NCBI GenBank assembly: GCA_947489135.1
Contig: CANLCU010000010.1
Span: 1 to 32,139, forward strand
Reading direction: 5' to 3'
DNA: 32,139 nt
From: Micrococcales bacterium
GTDB lineage: Bacteria > Actinomycetota > Actinomycetes > Actinomycetales > Microbacteriaceae
Shown here: piece by piece, positions 1-7,520 of the stretch
Layout: every line of letters begins with the position of its first letter
Numbering within the stretch: position 1 is the stretch's first letter
The notes under the pieces: generated by a model
What the model was told of the DNA's origin: nothing
What the model saw: the letters and a program-made list of their open reading frames with translations, nothing else
Databases searched by the model: none
Program-made: the position numbers and the translations under genes

Positions 1-46
1 CTGACTCTTAATCAGTGGGTTCCGGGTTCGATTCCCGGGGAGCGCA
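1..46 (+). tRNA. tRNA-Lys (CTT), 3' part only
   Basis: The window opens inside the anticodon stem. Bases 1-4 (CTGA) pair with 12-15 (TCAG) around a seven-base loop whose anticodon, 7-9, is CTT (Lys). The T stem is 22-26 with 34-38 around the loop TTCGATT. The 3' acceptor strand is 39-45 and the discriminator A is 46; CCA is not encoded. The 5' acceptor strand and D arm lie before the window. Confidence 0.93.
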
Positions 47-48
47 CG

Positions 49-85
49 AAACCCCAGTTCCTTCTCACGAGGACTGGGGTTTCTT
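49..85 (+). terminator. Rho-independent terminator after tRNA-Lys
   Basis: A stem of ten consecutive pairs (49-58 with 73-82) plus two more pairs beyond a one-base bulge surrounds a loop of about nine bases. The 3' arm ends in GGGGTTT followed by CTTC. The 5' arm begins with AAAC, so on the minus strand the hairpin also ends in a short T run and can serve the convergent amidotransferase gene, whose stop is at 96-98. Confidence 0.85.
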
Positions 86-95
86 CAATATTGGC

Positions 96-827
96 TTAGC
101 GGTTATGGAAAGCAAGAACCTGCTTGGCAAATGCTGCAGACAGATCCCAAGCTTGTTTTCGGTAGCTTGCCGCAAGTTGGTGTGACTTGGCAATCTGTTC
201 ATCTAGATCAATGCCCTCGCGAAGAAATGCTCTACGGTAGGTGCTGAGCCAAGCTAACTGTTGAGAGAGCCCTACCTCTGGGTGGAACTGAGTTGCCCAA
301 GCGCTAGAACCAACTCTGAAGGCTTCGATGGTGCCATTGCTTTCGCCAAGTAGAACAGCGTTCTCTGGAAGTTCAAAAGTGTCGTAGTGAAATTGGAATG
401 CGTCTGCGGTTTCACCTAAAGAACCAATTACTGGATCGCTGGCGGCTTCTGGAAGCATATCAACTTTTGTCCAGGCAAATTCTCCTGCTTCGGCTTTATA
501 GACCCGAGCTCCTGCAGCGGAAGCAAGTAGTTGGGATCCGAAGCAAAGACCTAAAAGAGGGGTCTCGGTTTCTAGAGCCCACTCCATGATCTTGCGTTCA
601 TGACTCATCCAAGGATTTTCGGCTTCTTCCAAGACCCCAGCGTGAGCACCAAGGGAAATGATGCCTGAATACTGCTCAAGTTCATCTAAGTTAGGAAGCC
701 CGTCACCGTCGTTCTGGACATCCCAAGTGTTCATGAGAATGCCGGCCTCAGCAATCGGGTTAGCCATCTCGTTGAGGTGGTCATCGATATCGTGAACTAT
801 GACCAGAATCTTTGGCTGATTGCTCAT
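96..827 (-). CDS. Class I glutamine amidotransferase (GMP synthase-like GATase)
   Basis: A free-standing type 1 glutamine amidotransferase of 243 residues; the family takes ammonia from glutamine and passes it to an unknown acceptor. The nucleophile elbow GLCFG carries Cys95. The other two members of the triad sit in ATQFHPEVG as His182 and Glu184. There is no ATP-pyrophosphatase domain, so this is not a full GuaA; it resembles the short GMP synthase-like proteins. I start it at 827, not at the TTG at 848, because an AAAGGA ribosome site lies just before this ATG and the upstream extension reads through it. It points away from the SprT-like gene. The physiological substrate cannot be told from the sequence. 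Confidence 0.88.
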   Translation of the reverse strand: MSNQPKILVIVHDIDDHLNEMANPIAEAGILMNTWDVQNDGDGLPNLDELEQYSGIISLGAHAGVLEEAENPWMSHERKIMEWALETETPLLGLCFGSQLLASAAGARVYKAEAGEFAWTKVDMLPEAASDPVIGSLGETADAFQFHYDTFELPENAVLLGESNGTIEAFRVGSSAWATQFHPEVGLSQQLAWLSTYRRAFLREGIDLDEQIAKSHQLAASYRKQAWDLSAAFAKQVLAFHNR

Positions 828-847
828 GGTGTCCTTTCGCTGACACA

Positions 848-853
848 ATCCTA
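848..853 (-). promoter_or_regulatory. Putative -10 element of the amidotransferase gene
   Basis: On the minus strand this reads TAGGAT. Initiation about seven bases downstream would give a leader of roughly 14 bases that contains the AAAGGA ribosome site. No clear -35 box is visible. Confidence 0.4.
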
Positions 854-958
854 TTGCTCGGCAACTGCAACATCTCTAGGCGTAACTTGAAGTTTCTAGC
901 CGTAAAGAAACAACAGACCTCTGGTGGATAACTCCAACATCAAACACCCATTCAGGGT

Positions 959-964
959 TAGCCT
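959..964 (+). promoter_or_regulatory. Putative -10 element of the SprT-like gene (near-leaderless)
   Basis: TAGCCT lies nine bases before the ATG at 974, with no Shine-Dalgarno sequence between. This matches the TANNNT-to-start pattern seen before several other genes here. A second ATG at 986 would then sit within a short leader. Confidence 0.45.
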
Positions 965-973
965 GTCTTTGCG

Positions 974-1786
974 ATGATTGCGACAATGACTAAACCAACT
1001 GAGAGGCTAAGCCGAGCAGGGCTTGAGCTTGAGCCTATTGGTGAAAGCATGTGGGCGGTCACAAGATCTGGGGAACCTGTTGCTGAACTTGGGTTCGCAG
1101 AGTTTAAGGATCAAGGACCTTCTGCGTCTTTAGTTATTGGTAAGAGCCAGCAGGGGAGTATGGCTTGGGTGGCTGAGGGCATTCGAGTTCTTATGGATTA
1201 TGCCTTTGATGAATACAAATTAGGCAAGGTAACTGCAAGAGCAAATGTTGAGCAGCTGTCTTTACTTGCTTGTTTAGAAGACTTTGGCTTTGTTGAGAAA
1301 TCAAGAAGCAATGAAGGAAAGAAAATACGTCTCGTTGCTGATCGCTGGGATTACATCAGAGCATTAGCTGAAACCGAAATGCTAGAAAAGCTTGAAGATC
1401 GTGAATGGTCGTTTGGTTTTGATAGTGGTCGTAGAAGAGCAGGAATGTGTTCTTATAACGATAAGAAGATAACTGTGAGCAAGTATCTTGCTCTGGTTCA
1501 CTCAATAGATGATGTTATGCAGACCGTGCTTCATGAGATTGCTCATGCTCTTTGTGGCCCTAAAGAAGGACACAGTAAGAAGTGGTTAGCTACGGCTAAG
1601 AAGATTGGCTATCGAAACGATAAATACACCGGTCAAGAAATAGCCGCTGCTTATGCGCCTTATAAAGGGCTATGTCCTAATGGACATGAGCACTTTAGAT
1701 ACAGAAAACCATCTCGTTTATACAGCTGTCAGCACTGTAGCAATGGCTATAACAGCCGATACATGATTGATTGGTCAGCTAGATAA
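974..1786 (+). CDS. GNAT-like domain fused to SprT-like zinc metalloprotease
   Basis: A 270-residue protein in two parts. Residues about 135-270 are SprT-like: the zincin motif HEIAH (187-191), a third zinc ligand in GHSKKW (His200), and a C-terminal zinc ribbon with Cys234, Cys252 and Cys255. SprT/Spartan proteins cut DNA-protein crosslinks or act on other DNA-bound proteins; that role is inferred. Residues about 15-125 look like a GNAT acetyltransferase of the RimJ/RimL kind: an acidic/hydrophobic strand, a helix after QQGSMA, then TARANVEQLSLLACLEDFGF, which resembles the usual N..S..LE..GF segment. The acetyl-CoA loop is imperfect. The start may be 974 or 986; neither has a ribosome site. 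The 3' end overlaps convergent crtEb by 8 bases. Confidence 0.82.
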   Translation: MIATMTKPTERLSRAGLELEPIGESMWAVTRSGEPVAELGFAEFKDQGPSASLVIGKSQQGSMAWVAEGIRVLMDYAFDEYKLGKVTARANVEQLSLLACLEDFGFVEKSRSNEGKKIRLVADRWDYIRALAETEMLEKLEDREWSFGFDSGRRRAGMCSYNDKKITVSKYLALVHSIDDVMQTVLHEIAHALCGPKEGHSKKWLATAKKIGYRNDKYTGQEIAAAYAPYKGLCPNGHEHFRYRKPSRLYSCQHCSNGYNSRYMIDWSAR

Positions 1787-2627
1787 TAATCAAAGAAACA
1801 AGAGCACCAGCAAAGAAGTTCAACCAAATAAATTGACGCCAAGCTCTGTTTGCCTTCTCACAAGTCTCATCTGTGATTCGAAGATAAGGCGTAAGAATCA
1901 AAAGATATGGCAGTGCTCCGATAGCTGCTATTGGTCCTGGCCAGTTGGTGTTTAGAACCAAGACTCCAGCTAGTGCATAAGAGAAAAAAGCAAACCAAAC
2001 AGTTGCTCTTGCACCAATCATGGTTGCGATGCTTGAGATACCTGCTTCACGATCTGCTCTAACGTCCTGAACTGCGCCAAAGGCATGAGATGCCACTCCC
2101 CATAAAGTGAAGGCAAAGATGATGAACAGAACCTGAGGTTGAGACATGTCTAGACCTGTTAGGGACATGGCATAAATCATTGGGCCTACGAAGTGGCTGG
2201 CTGAAGTTATTGAATCTAGGAAACCACGCTCCTTGAAGCGAAGCTTCGGAGCGCTATAGGCGATAACAGTAAAGATGAAGAGAGTTAGCCAAGCGCTAGA
2301 AGCTAGATCTGAAACTGCGTAGAGGTAAGCCAGGAACGGAACACAGCTAAGTACTGCTGACCAGATAGTTAGCTTGTGGTACTTCTTGTTTAGAAGTGCT
2401 CCTTCAATGCCACCTTTACGAGGGTTTCTAAGATCACTCTCGTAGTCAAAGACATCGTTGATTCCATACATCAAGAGGTTGTATGGAATTAGAAAGAACA
2501 GGGTTCCAACAAAGAAGGTTAGATCCATCTCTTTGTTGATTAGAAGATAGGTTGATCCGAAAGGAAAAGCAGTGTTAATCCAGGAGATAGGTCTGGAAGA
2601 CCAGAAGAGTTGATTCAAAGCTTTCAT
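1779..2627 (-). CDS. crtEb: UbiA-family prenyltransferase, lycopene elongase
   Basis: A 282-residue polytopic membrane prenyltransferase. The first aspartate motif, NDVFDYESD (57-65), has the NDxxDxxxD form that binds the prenyl diphosphate, and a second aspartate-rich segment, QDVRADREAG, follows in the middle of the protein. Several hydrophobic helices fill the rest. Being last in a crtB-crtI-crtYe-crtYf operon, it most likely adds C5 units to both ends of lycopene, giving a C50 intermediate of the flavuxanthin type, as CrtEb does in corynebacteria and Micrococcus. The start overlaps the crtYf stop in an ATGA, so translation is probably coupled. UbiA enzymes for other pathways exist; the context decides here. 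Confidence 0.88.
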   Translation of the reverse strand: MKALNQLFWSSRPISWINTAFPFGSTYLLINKEMDLTFFVGTLFFLIPYNLLMYGINDVFDYESDLRNPRKGGIEGALLNKKYHKLTIWSAVLSCVPFLAYLYAVSDLASSAWLTLFIFTVIAYSAPKLRFKERGFLDSITSASHFVGPMIYAMSLTGLDMSQPQVLFIIFAFTLWGVASHAFGAVQDVRADREAGISSIATMIGARATVWFAFFSYALAGVLVLNTNWPGPIAAIGALPYLLILTPYLRITDETCEKANRAWRQFIWLNFFAGALVSLIII

Positions 2628-2923
2628 TTGGAAGACCTTGTCACTCTGGTCCAGATGATTGCTACAGCCAACACTGAAACAACTGTGTAGGCGAAGTCTT
2701 CAATAGGGGCTAAACCTAGCAGCAATCCACTGATTTTCGTTTCGTCATATCCAACTATGCCTAAAGCGATGATGACGTTATCGAATACCAAGGTGGTCAG
2801 AAGCATCCAGAACAATGTGAAACCTATTGTTCGCCAAGGACTCTTTCTGCTGAATAGATTCAGTGTCACAAAAGCAATGAGCATGAAGACAACATTTAGA
2901 GCAAGGTAAGTGAACTGATTCAT
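2624..2923 (-). CDS. crtYf: C50 carotenoid cyclase subunit (CrtYf type)
   Basis: A 99-residue, three-helix membrane protein of the heterodimeric lycopene cyclase family. It carries the signature APIEDFAY near residue 75, equivalent to the PxE(E/D) motif in the partner. Two such small subunits form one cyclase in actinobacteria. Whether the rings made are epsilon (decaprenoxanthin) or gamma (sarcinaxanthin, CrtYg/CrtYh) cannot be settled from this reading, so the letter is provisional. ATGA overlaps join it to crtYe upstream and crtEb downstream. Confidence 0.85.
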   Translation of the reverse strand: MNQFTYLALNVVFMLIAFVTLNLFSRKSPWRTIGFTLFWMLLTTLVFDNVIIALGIVGYDETKISGLLLGLAPIEDFAYTVVSVLAVAIIWTRVTRSSK

Positions 2924-3249
2924 TTAGCTGACCTCTTAGCGATTACTTTGCTCACTGTTGTGAAGATGGTTAGCGATGAGTAGTTCAATATAAGTAAGAA
3001 GAACAGTTCTTCAATAGGGAACTCAGGAGCTAGCAAGACCCCTGATAGGTGAGAGGTGTCTCCTCTAAAGAAGATGCCTGTTGCAATACCTGCAACATCC
3101 CAGATGATGAAGAACACCAGTGGAATAAAGATAGCTAGGCTAGCTGCCTTCTTGTTTATTGTGAAAGCAGTCTTGTGACGCCAATCCATTAGAGCTAATC
3201 CCATTAGAGAAAGGATTAGTCCTGCTAGATAGGTATACCCTTGGGCCAC
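2920..3249 (-). CDS. crtYe: C50 carotenoid cyclase subunit (CrtYe type)
   Basis: A 109-residue membrane protein with three predicted helices and the cyclase signature FPIEELFFL near residue 77. It starts with GTG, whose first base is the last base of the crtI stop (TAGTG), and its own stop overlaps crtYf. It is expected to pair with CrtYf to cyclise the ends of the C50 precursor in the membrane. Lengths of about 100-130 residues are normal for the family. The e/f naming follows gene order in corynebacteria. Confidence 0.85.
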   Translation of the reverse strand: MAQGYTYLAGLILSLMGLALMDWRHKTAFTINKKAASLAIFIPLVFFIIWDVAGIATGIFFRGDTSHLSGVLLAPEFPIEELFFLLILNYSSLTIFTTVSKVIAKRSAK

Positions 3250-4835
3250 TAGTTCAGGCCCTTCCAGCCACCTTCAGCAATAGGAGCAATTTCATTTACA
3301 GTAGGTCCACTTGATTTGTCATCAATCATGAGCTTGTAGACAAGCTCAGCACCGATAAGACACATAGGCAAACCAATTCCTGGGATTGAGTGGTGTCCTG
3401 CGTAGTAGAGACCCTTAACCTTCTTGCTCTTGTTCTTAGGTCTAAAGAAAGCACTCTGACGAAGAGTGTGTGCCATGCCTAGAGCAGTACCTGACCAAGC
3501 GTTTAGTTCTTCAACAAAGTTTGCTGGTCCCATGGTTCTTCTAACCACAATGCGGTCAGCTAGATCTGGAATCTCACACCAGTCTGCAATCTGTTCGATG
3601 ATGCGATCTGCTTCTGCTTCAAAAGCAGGATCTCCCGCTCTATCAATTCCACCTCTACCAATAGAAGGATCAGCAGCTGCTGGCACTAGAACGAATAGGT
3701 TTTCATAACCCTCCGGTGCAACAGATGGATCTGTCTTGCTAGGAGCACAGATATACAAGCTAGCTGGAGATGCAATCTTGCTCTTGCCATCTGCCTTCTT
3801 GAAAACCTGGGCAAAGTTCTTGCTCCAGTTATCTGTGTATAGAAGAGTGTGATGATCTAGGTTGTCTACCTTACCCTTGACACCTAAATACATAAGTAGG
3901 GCTGATGGTCCAGGAACTCTCTTGTCCCAGTACTTCTGTGGCATGCTCTGGTACTTAGGTTCTAGTAGTTGAGTTTCAACGAAGTGCAGGTCAGCATTAG
4001 CAACAACTACATCTGATTCATAAAGTGCATCACCAACACGAATACCCTTTACTTGCCCGAATGAGTCAACTTCAATCTTTGAAACAGGAGAGTTGGTGTG
4101 GATTTCAACACCGTGCTTTTTAGCGAGAGCTTCAATGGCTTCAATGATCTTGTAGAGACCGCCCTGAGGGTAGAACACTCCAACATTCATATCGATGTGG
4201 GTCATTAGGTGGTACATGCTTGGTGTCTCGTAAGGAGATGCTCCTAGGAACACGGCAGGGAAGTTCAGAACCTTGCGTAATCTTTCGTCTTTAACGTGCT
4301 TTGAAGAGAAGTCATACAGAGATGTGAGCAGGTGCTTTACAAATGTTCCAGCCTTCTTCACAACATCTGGATGTACGAAGGATTTGATGTTCTGGAAGTT
4401 TGTGTAGAGGAAGTGCTTATTGGCTAGTAGATAAGTCTCTTCAGCACTGGTTAGGTACTTCTGAACCTGCTTGGCTGCTCCTGGTTCTACTGCTTCAAAC
4501 TCAGCTAGGTTCAAAGCCAAGTTCTCGTGCATGACCATAGGTTCTTTCTGGCCTTCGAAGTAGGTCTTGTATGCAGGGTCTAGGCGAACTAGGTCTAGTT
4601 GTTCAGCTGCTGTTGTGCCCATTAGTTTGAAGAACTGATCAAAGGCATCTGGCATTAGATACCAAGAAGGACCCATGTCGAAAGTGAAACCATCTTTTTC
4701 CCAAATGTAAGCACGACCGCCAACTTTTTCTCTGGCTTCAAACAGTTGAACTTTCATTCCTGCTTTAGCAAGAATTGCTGCTGTTGCTAGTCCTGCGATG
4801 CCACCACCGACGATAATTGCGGTCTTCTGGGTCAT
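3249..4835 (-). CDS. crtI: Phytoene desaturase
   Basis: A 528-residue FAD-dependent desaturase taking phytoene to lycopene. The N terminus has the dinucleotide-binding segment VGGGIAG (9-15) followed by the acidic end of the second strand (FEARE). The C terminus has the carotenoid-oxidase signature running from YYAGHHSIPGIGLP into a hydrophobic helix. The length fits bacterial CrtI (about 490-550). It overlaps crtB by 4 bases upstream and shares one base with crtYe downstream. The window has no second desaturase gene, so all four desaturation steps would fall to this enzyme. Confidence 0.95.
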   Translation of the reverse strand: MTQKTAIIVGGGIAGLATAAILAKAGMKVQLFEAREKVGGRAYIWEKDGFTFDMGPSWYLMPDAFDQFFKLMGTTAAEQLDLVRLDPAYKTYFEGQKEPMVMHENLALNLAEFEAVEPGAAKQVQKYLTSAEETYLLANKHFLYTNFQNIKSFVHPDVVKKAGTFVKHLLTSLYDFSSKHVKDERLRKVLNFPAVFLGASPYETPSMYHLMTHIDMNVGVFYPQGGLYKIIEAIEALAKKHGVEIHTNSPVSKIEVDSFGQVKGIRVGDALYESDVVVANADLHFVETQLLEPKYQSMPQKYWDKRVPGPSALLMYLGVKGKVDNLDHHTLLYTDNWSKNFAQVFKKADGKSKIASPASLYICAPSKTDPSVAPEGYENLFVLVPAAADPSIGRGGIDRAGDPAFEAEADRIIEQIADWCEIPDLADRIVVRRTMGPANFVEELNAWSGTALGMAHTLRQSAFFRPKNKSKKVKGLYYAGHHSIPGIGLPMCLIGAELVYKLMIDDKSSGPTVNEIAPIAEGGWKGLN

Positions 4836-5728
4836 TTAGGTGTTACTCCGATCATTGCTTTAAAGAGAATGAAAAGTTTGTGAAGATCGTTGACTCTAAT
4901 CCGAGCACGAATAAGAGTCTCTGCAGGAGTCTTAGCAATCTTCTTGTTTAGTGCTGTGAACAAGAACTGAGCTGCAACTACTGCTCTTCTTGAAGATGTA
5001 GGAAGAAGTGGAATAGTCCTTGCTGAAAGAGCAAGGTCCTTGTTGATGTCTTCAACAAGTCTTACCTTGGTTTCTTCATTGAATGTAGTTACGTTCACAT
5101 CAGGGAAGTAGCTTCTACCTAATTGTTCAAAGTCAGCTGCTAAATCTCTTAGGAAGTTAACTTTTTGGAAAGCAGCTCCTAATGCTTGAGCACCTTTTCT
5201 AAGAGTTTCTTGTTCTGAAGGAGCAAAACTCTTTTCTTGGATGAAAGCCTGAAGACACATAAGCCCAATAACTTCAGCTGATCCGTAGACGTAGACATCA
5301 AATGCCTTCTGGTCGTATTTGGTCTTTTGAAGATCTAGTCTCATTGAGTAGAAGAAAGGTTCAACAATCTTTCTTGTGATTCCAGTTTCAATAGCGGTTG
5401 CTGCGAATGCATGAACTACAAGATTTGTGCTGAAACCTAGGTTCATGGCCTTATAGGTTTCTTGTTCTAGGTTATTAAGCTGTGAACCAGCTTCAATTCT
5501 GCTGTTTGGCCCTAATGCCCCGGCTGCTGCTCCATCAACAATCTCATCTGCTACTCGAACTAGAGCGTAGATGTTCTGAACATGAGTTCTAATTGGCTTA
5601 GCCAACAGGTTGGTGGCTAGACCAAATGAGGTTGAGTATGACCGGATTACTTCACGGCTGGAGACGATAGCAGCCAAGGTATATCTAGCAAGGCTCTCTT
5701 TGTCTAAGGTTTCTTGAGGTGTTGGCAC
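4832..5728 (-). CDS. crtB: Phytoene synthase
   Basis: A 298-residue squalene/phytoene synthase that joins two GGPP molecules to phytoene. Both Mg-diphosphate motifs are visible: DEIVD in the first third and NFLRDLAADFEQLGRSYFP in the second half. It is the first gene of the crt operon. The start is the GTG at 5728; an ATG two bases upstream is out of frame. TAGCCT lies six bases before the GTG, so the transcript is probably leaderless. No crtE (GGPP synthase) or idi lies upstream, where related actinobacteria often have them; instead divergent ilvD begins 67 bases away. Confidence 0.94.
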   Translation of the reverse strand: MPTPQETLDKESLARYTLAAIVSSREVIRSYSTSFGLATNLLAKPIRTHVQNIYALVRVADEIVDGAAAGALGPNSRIEAGSQLNNLEQETYKAMNLGFSTNLVVHAFAATAIETGITRKIVEPFFYSMRLDLQKTKYDQKAFDVYVYGSAEVIGLMCLQAFIQEKSFAPSEQETLRKGAQALGAAFQKVNFLRDLAADFEQLGRSYFPDVNVTTFNEETKVRLVEDINKDLALSARTIPLLPTSSRRAVVAAQFLFTALNKKIAKTPAETLIRARIRVNDLHKLFILFKAMIGVTPK

Positions 5729-5734
5729 ATCTCT

Positions 5735-5740
5735 AGGCTA
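5735..5740 (-). promoter_or_regulatory. Putative -10 element of the crt operon, leaderless
   Basis: Minus strand TAGCCT followed by six bases and then the GTG start of crtB. This spacing would place the transcription start at the start codon. No good -35 match is seen. Confidence 0.5.
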
Positions 5741-5783
5741 AACCACATAAAAGGCTCCCTTCTTATATGAGCGGATATTCGCC

Positions 5784-5789
5784 TAAACT
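5784..5789 (+). promoter_or_regulatory. Putative -10 element of the ilvD operon, leaderless
   Basis: TAAACT followed by six bases and the ATG of ilvD, with no Shine-Dalgarno sequence. The same hexamer lies before leuC. The 67-base gap holds two divergent promoters whose upstream halves overlap. A leaderless ilvD leaves no room for a leader-peptide attenuator. Confidence 0.5.
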
Positions 5790-5795
5790 TAGTAA

Positions 5796-7487
5796 ATGAC
5801 TAGAGATATGAAGCCTAGAAGCCGCATTGTTACCGAAGGTATCGAACGTGCGGCTGCCCGAGGAATGCTTAGAGCCGTTGGAATGGGCGATGAGGACTGG
5901 GAAAAGCCTCAAATTGGTGTTGCCTCCTCTTGGAATGAAGTAACTCCCTGCAACCTATCCCTTGATCGTCTAGCTGATGCAGCCAAGATGGGTGTTCACG
6001 CAGCTCACGGTTATCCACTTGAATTTGGCACTATTTCTGTTTCTGACGGTATTTCTATGGGCCATGAAGGCATGCACTTCTCTCTAGTTTCTAGAGAGGT
6101 TATTGCTGACTCAGTTGAAACAGTTATGCAGGCTGAAAGATTAGACGGTTCTGTATTGCTAGCTGGTTGTGACAAGTCACTGCCAGGTATGTTGATGGCT
6201 GCGGCTCGTCTAGACCTTGCTTCAGTGTTCCTATACGCAGGAACTATTGCTCCAGGCTGGGTAAAGCTTTCTGATGGAACTGAAAAAGAAGTAACAATCA
6301 TTGATGCTTTTGAAGCTGTTGGTGCTTGCAAGGCTGGAACTATGAGCCTTGAAGATCTAGATCGTATTGAAAGAGCTATCTGTCCAGGTGAAGGTGCCTG
6401 TGGTGGAATGTATACCGCTAACACAATGGCATGTGCTGCTGAAGCTATGGGTATGAGCCTTCCAGGTTCAGCATCACCTCCATCTGCAGATAGAAGAAGA
6501 GATGCTTGGGCTCACCGTTCAGGTGAAGCAGTAGTTAACCTAATTGCTCAGGGCATTACTGCAAGAGACATCATCACTAAGAAGGCACTAGAGAATGCAA
6601 TTGCTGTGACCATGGCTTTTGGTGGTTCAACTAACGCTGTTCTTCACTTCCTAGCTATTGCTAGAGAAGCAGAAGTGGATCTAACACTTGATGATTTCAA
6701 CCGCATTGCAGATAAGGTTCCACACCTAGGAGATCTAAAGCCTTTCGGTAGATACGTTATGGCTGATGTTGACCGTGTTGGTGGAGTTCCAGTTGTTATG
6801 AAGGCTCTACTAGATGCAGGTCTAATTCACGGAGATGCTCTAACTGTTACAGGTAAGACTGTTGCTGAGAACCTAGAAGGAATTAATCCTCCTGACCCAG
6901 ATGGCAAGATCATTAGAGCTCTAAACAACCCAATCCATAAGACCGGTGGTATCTCAATCCTTAAGGGTTCAATGGCTCCTCAAGGCGCTGTTGTGAAGAC
7001 TGCTGGCTTTGACCTAGAAGACTTTACTGGTCCTGCTCGTGTCTTTGATAGGGAAGCAGCTGCTATGGAAGCTCTTTCTGAAGGCAAGATCTCTAAGGGC
7101 GATGTAGTGGTTATCCGCTATGAGGGACCTAAGGGTGGCCCTGGTATGCGTGAGATGCTAGCCATCACAGCAGCTATCAAGGGTGCAGGTTTAGGTAAAG
7201 ATGTATTACTCTTGACTGACGGACGATTCTCAGGCGGCACAACCGGCTTATGTATCGGACACATTGCACCAGAGGCGACCGATGGCGGTCCAATTGCTCT
7301 AGTGCGCGATTCAGACTTGATAAGAGTTAACATCGCAGCTCGAACGCTCGAACTACTAGTTGAGCCGGAAGAGTTGGCAGCCCGGAAAACTCAATGGGTT
7401 CCTTTAGAACCCCGATATACCCGTGGAGTCTTAGCTAAATACTCGAAGCTGGTGCATTCAGCAGCCGAAGGTGCTTACACCGGATAA
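5796..7487 (+). CDS. ilvD: Dihydroxy-acid dehydratase
   Basis: A 563-residue dehydratase, the third common step of valine and isoleucine synthesis, using an iron-sulfur cluster. The three cluster cysteines are visible: TPCN (Cys52), GCDKSLPGM (Cys125) and [13 protein letters not shown] (Cys202). Length is normal. It is the first gene of ilvD-ilvB-ilvN-ilvC and probably leaderless. Codon choice changes along the gene: from about 6070 to 7190 leucine is mostly CTA or CTT and arginine mostly AGA or CGT, whereas the last 100 codons or so use CGA, CGG, TTG and CTC more freely. Confidence 0.97.
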   Translation: MTRDMKPRSRIVTEGIERAAARGMLRAVGMGDEDWEKPQIGVASSWNEVTPCNLSLDRLADAAKMGVHAAHGYPLEFGTISVSDGISMGHEGMHFSLVSREVIADSVETVMQAERLDGSVLLAGCDKSLPGMLMAAARLDLASVFLYAGTIAPGWVKLSDGTEKEVTIIDAFEAVGACKAGTMSLEDLDRIERAICPGEGACGGMYTANTMACAAEAMGMSLPGSASPPSADRRRDAWAHRSGEAVVNLIAQGITARDIITKKALENAIAVTMAFGGSTNAVLHFLAIAREAEVDLTLDDFNRIADKVPHLGDLKPFGRYVMADVDRVGGVPVVMKALLDAGLIHGDALTVTGKTVAENLEGINPPDPDGKIIRALNNPIHKTGGISILKGSMAPQGAVVKTAGFDLEDFTGPARVFDREAAAMEALSEGKISKGDVVVIRYEGPKGGPGMREMLAITAAIKGAGLGKDVLLLTDGRFSGGTTGLCIGHIAPEATDGGPIALVRDSDLIRVNIAARTLELLVEPEELAARKTQWVPLEPRYTRGVLAKYSKLVHSAAEGAYTG

Positions 7488-7520
7488 CACAGGTTTGGTT
7501 TTACCAATCAAGGATGAATT

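Noticed and set aside
828-848. Upstream extension of the amidotransferase from a TTG at 848
   Set aside because: The extension reads through the AAAGGA ribosome site of the internal ATG at 827 and overlaps the likely -10 element.
7488-7520. Small hairpin TTGGT/ACCAA between ilvD and ilvB as a possible attenuator
   Set aside because: Only five weak pairs, no T tract, no leader peptide with Val/Leu/Ile codons.
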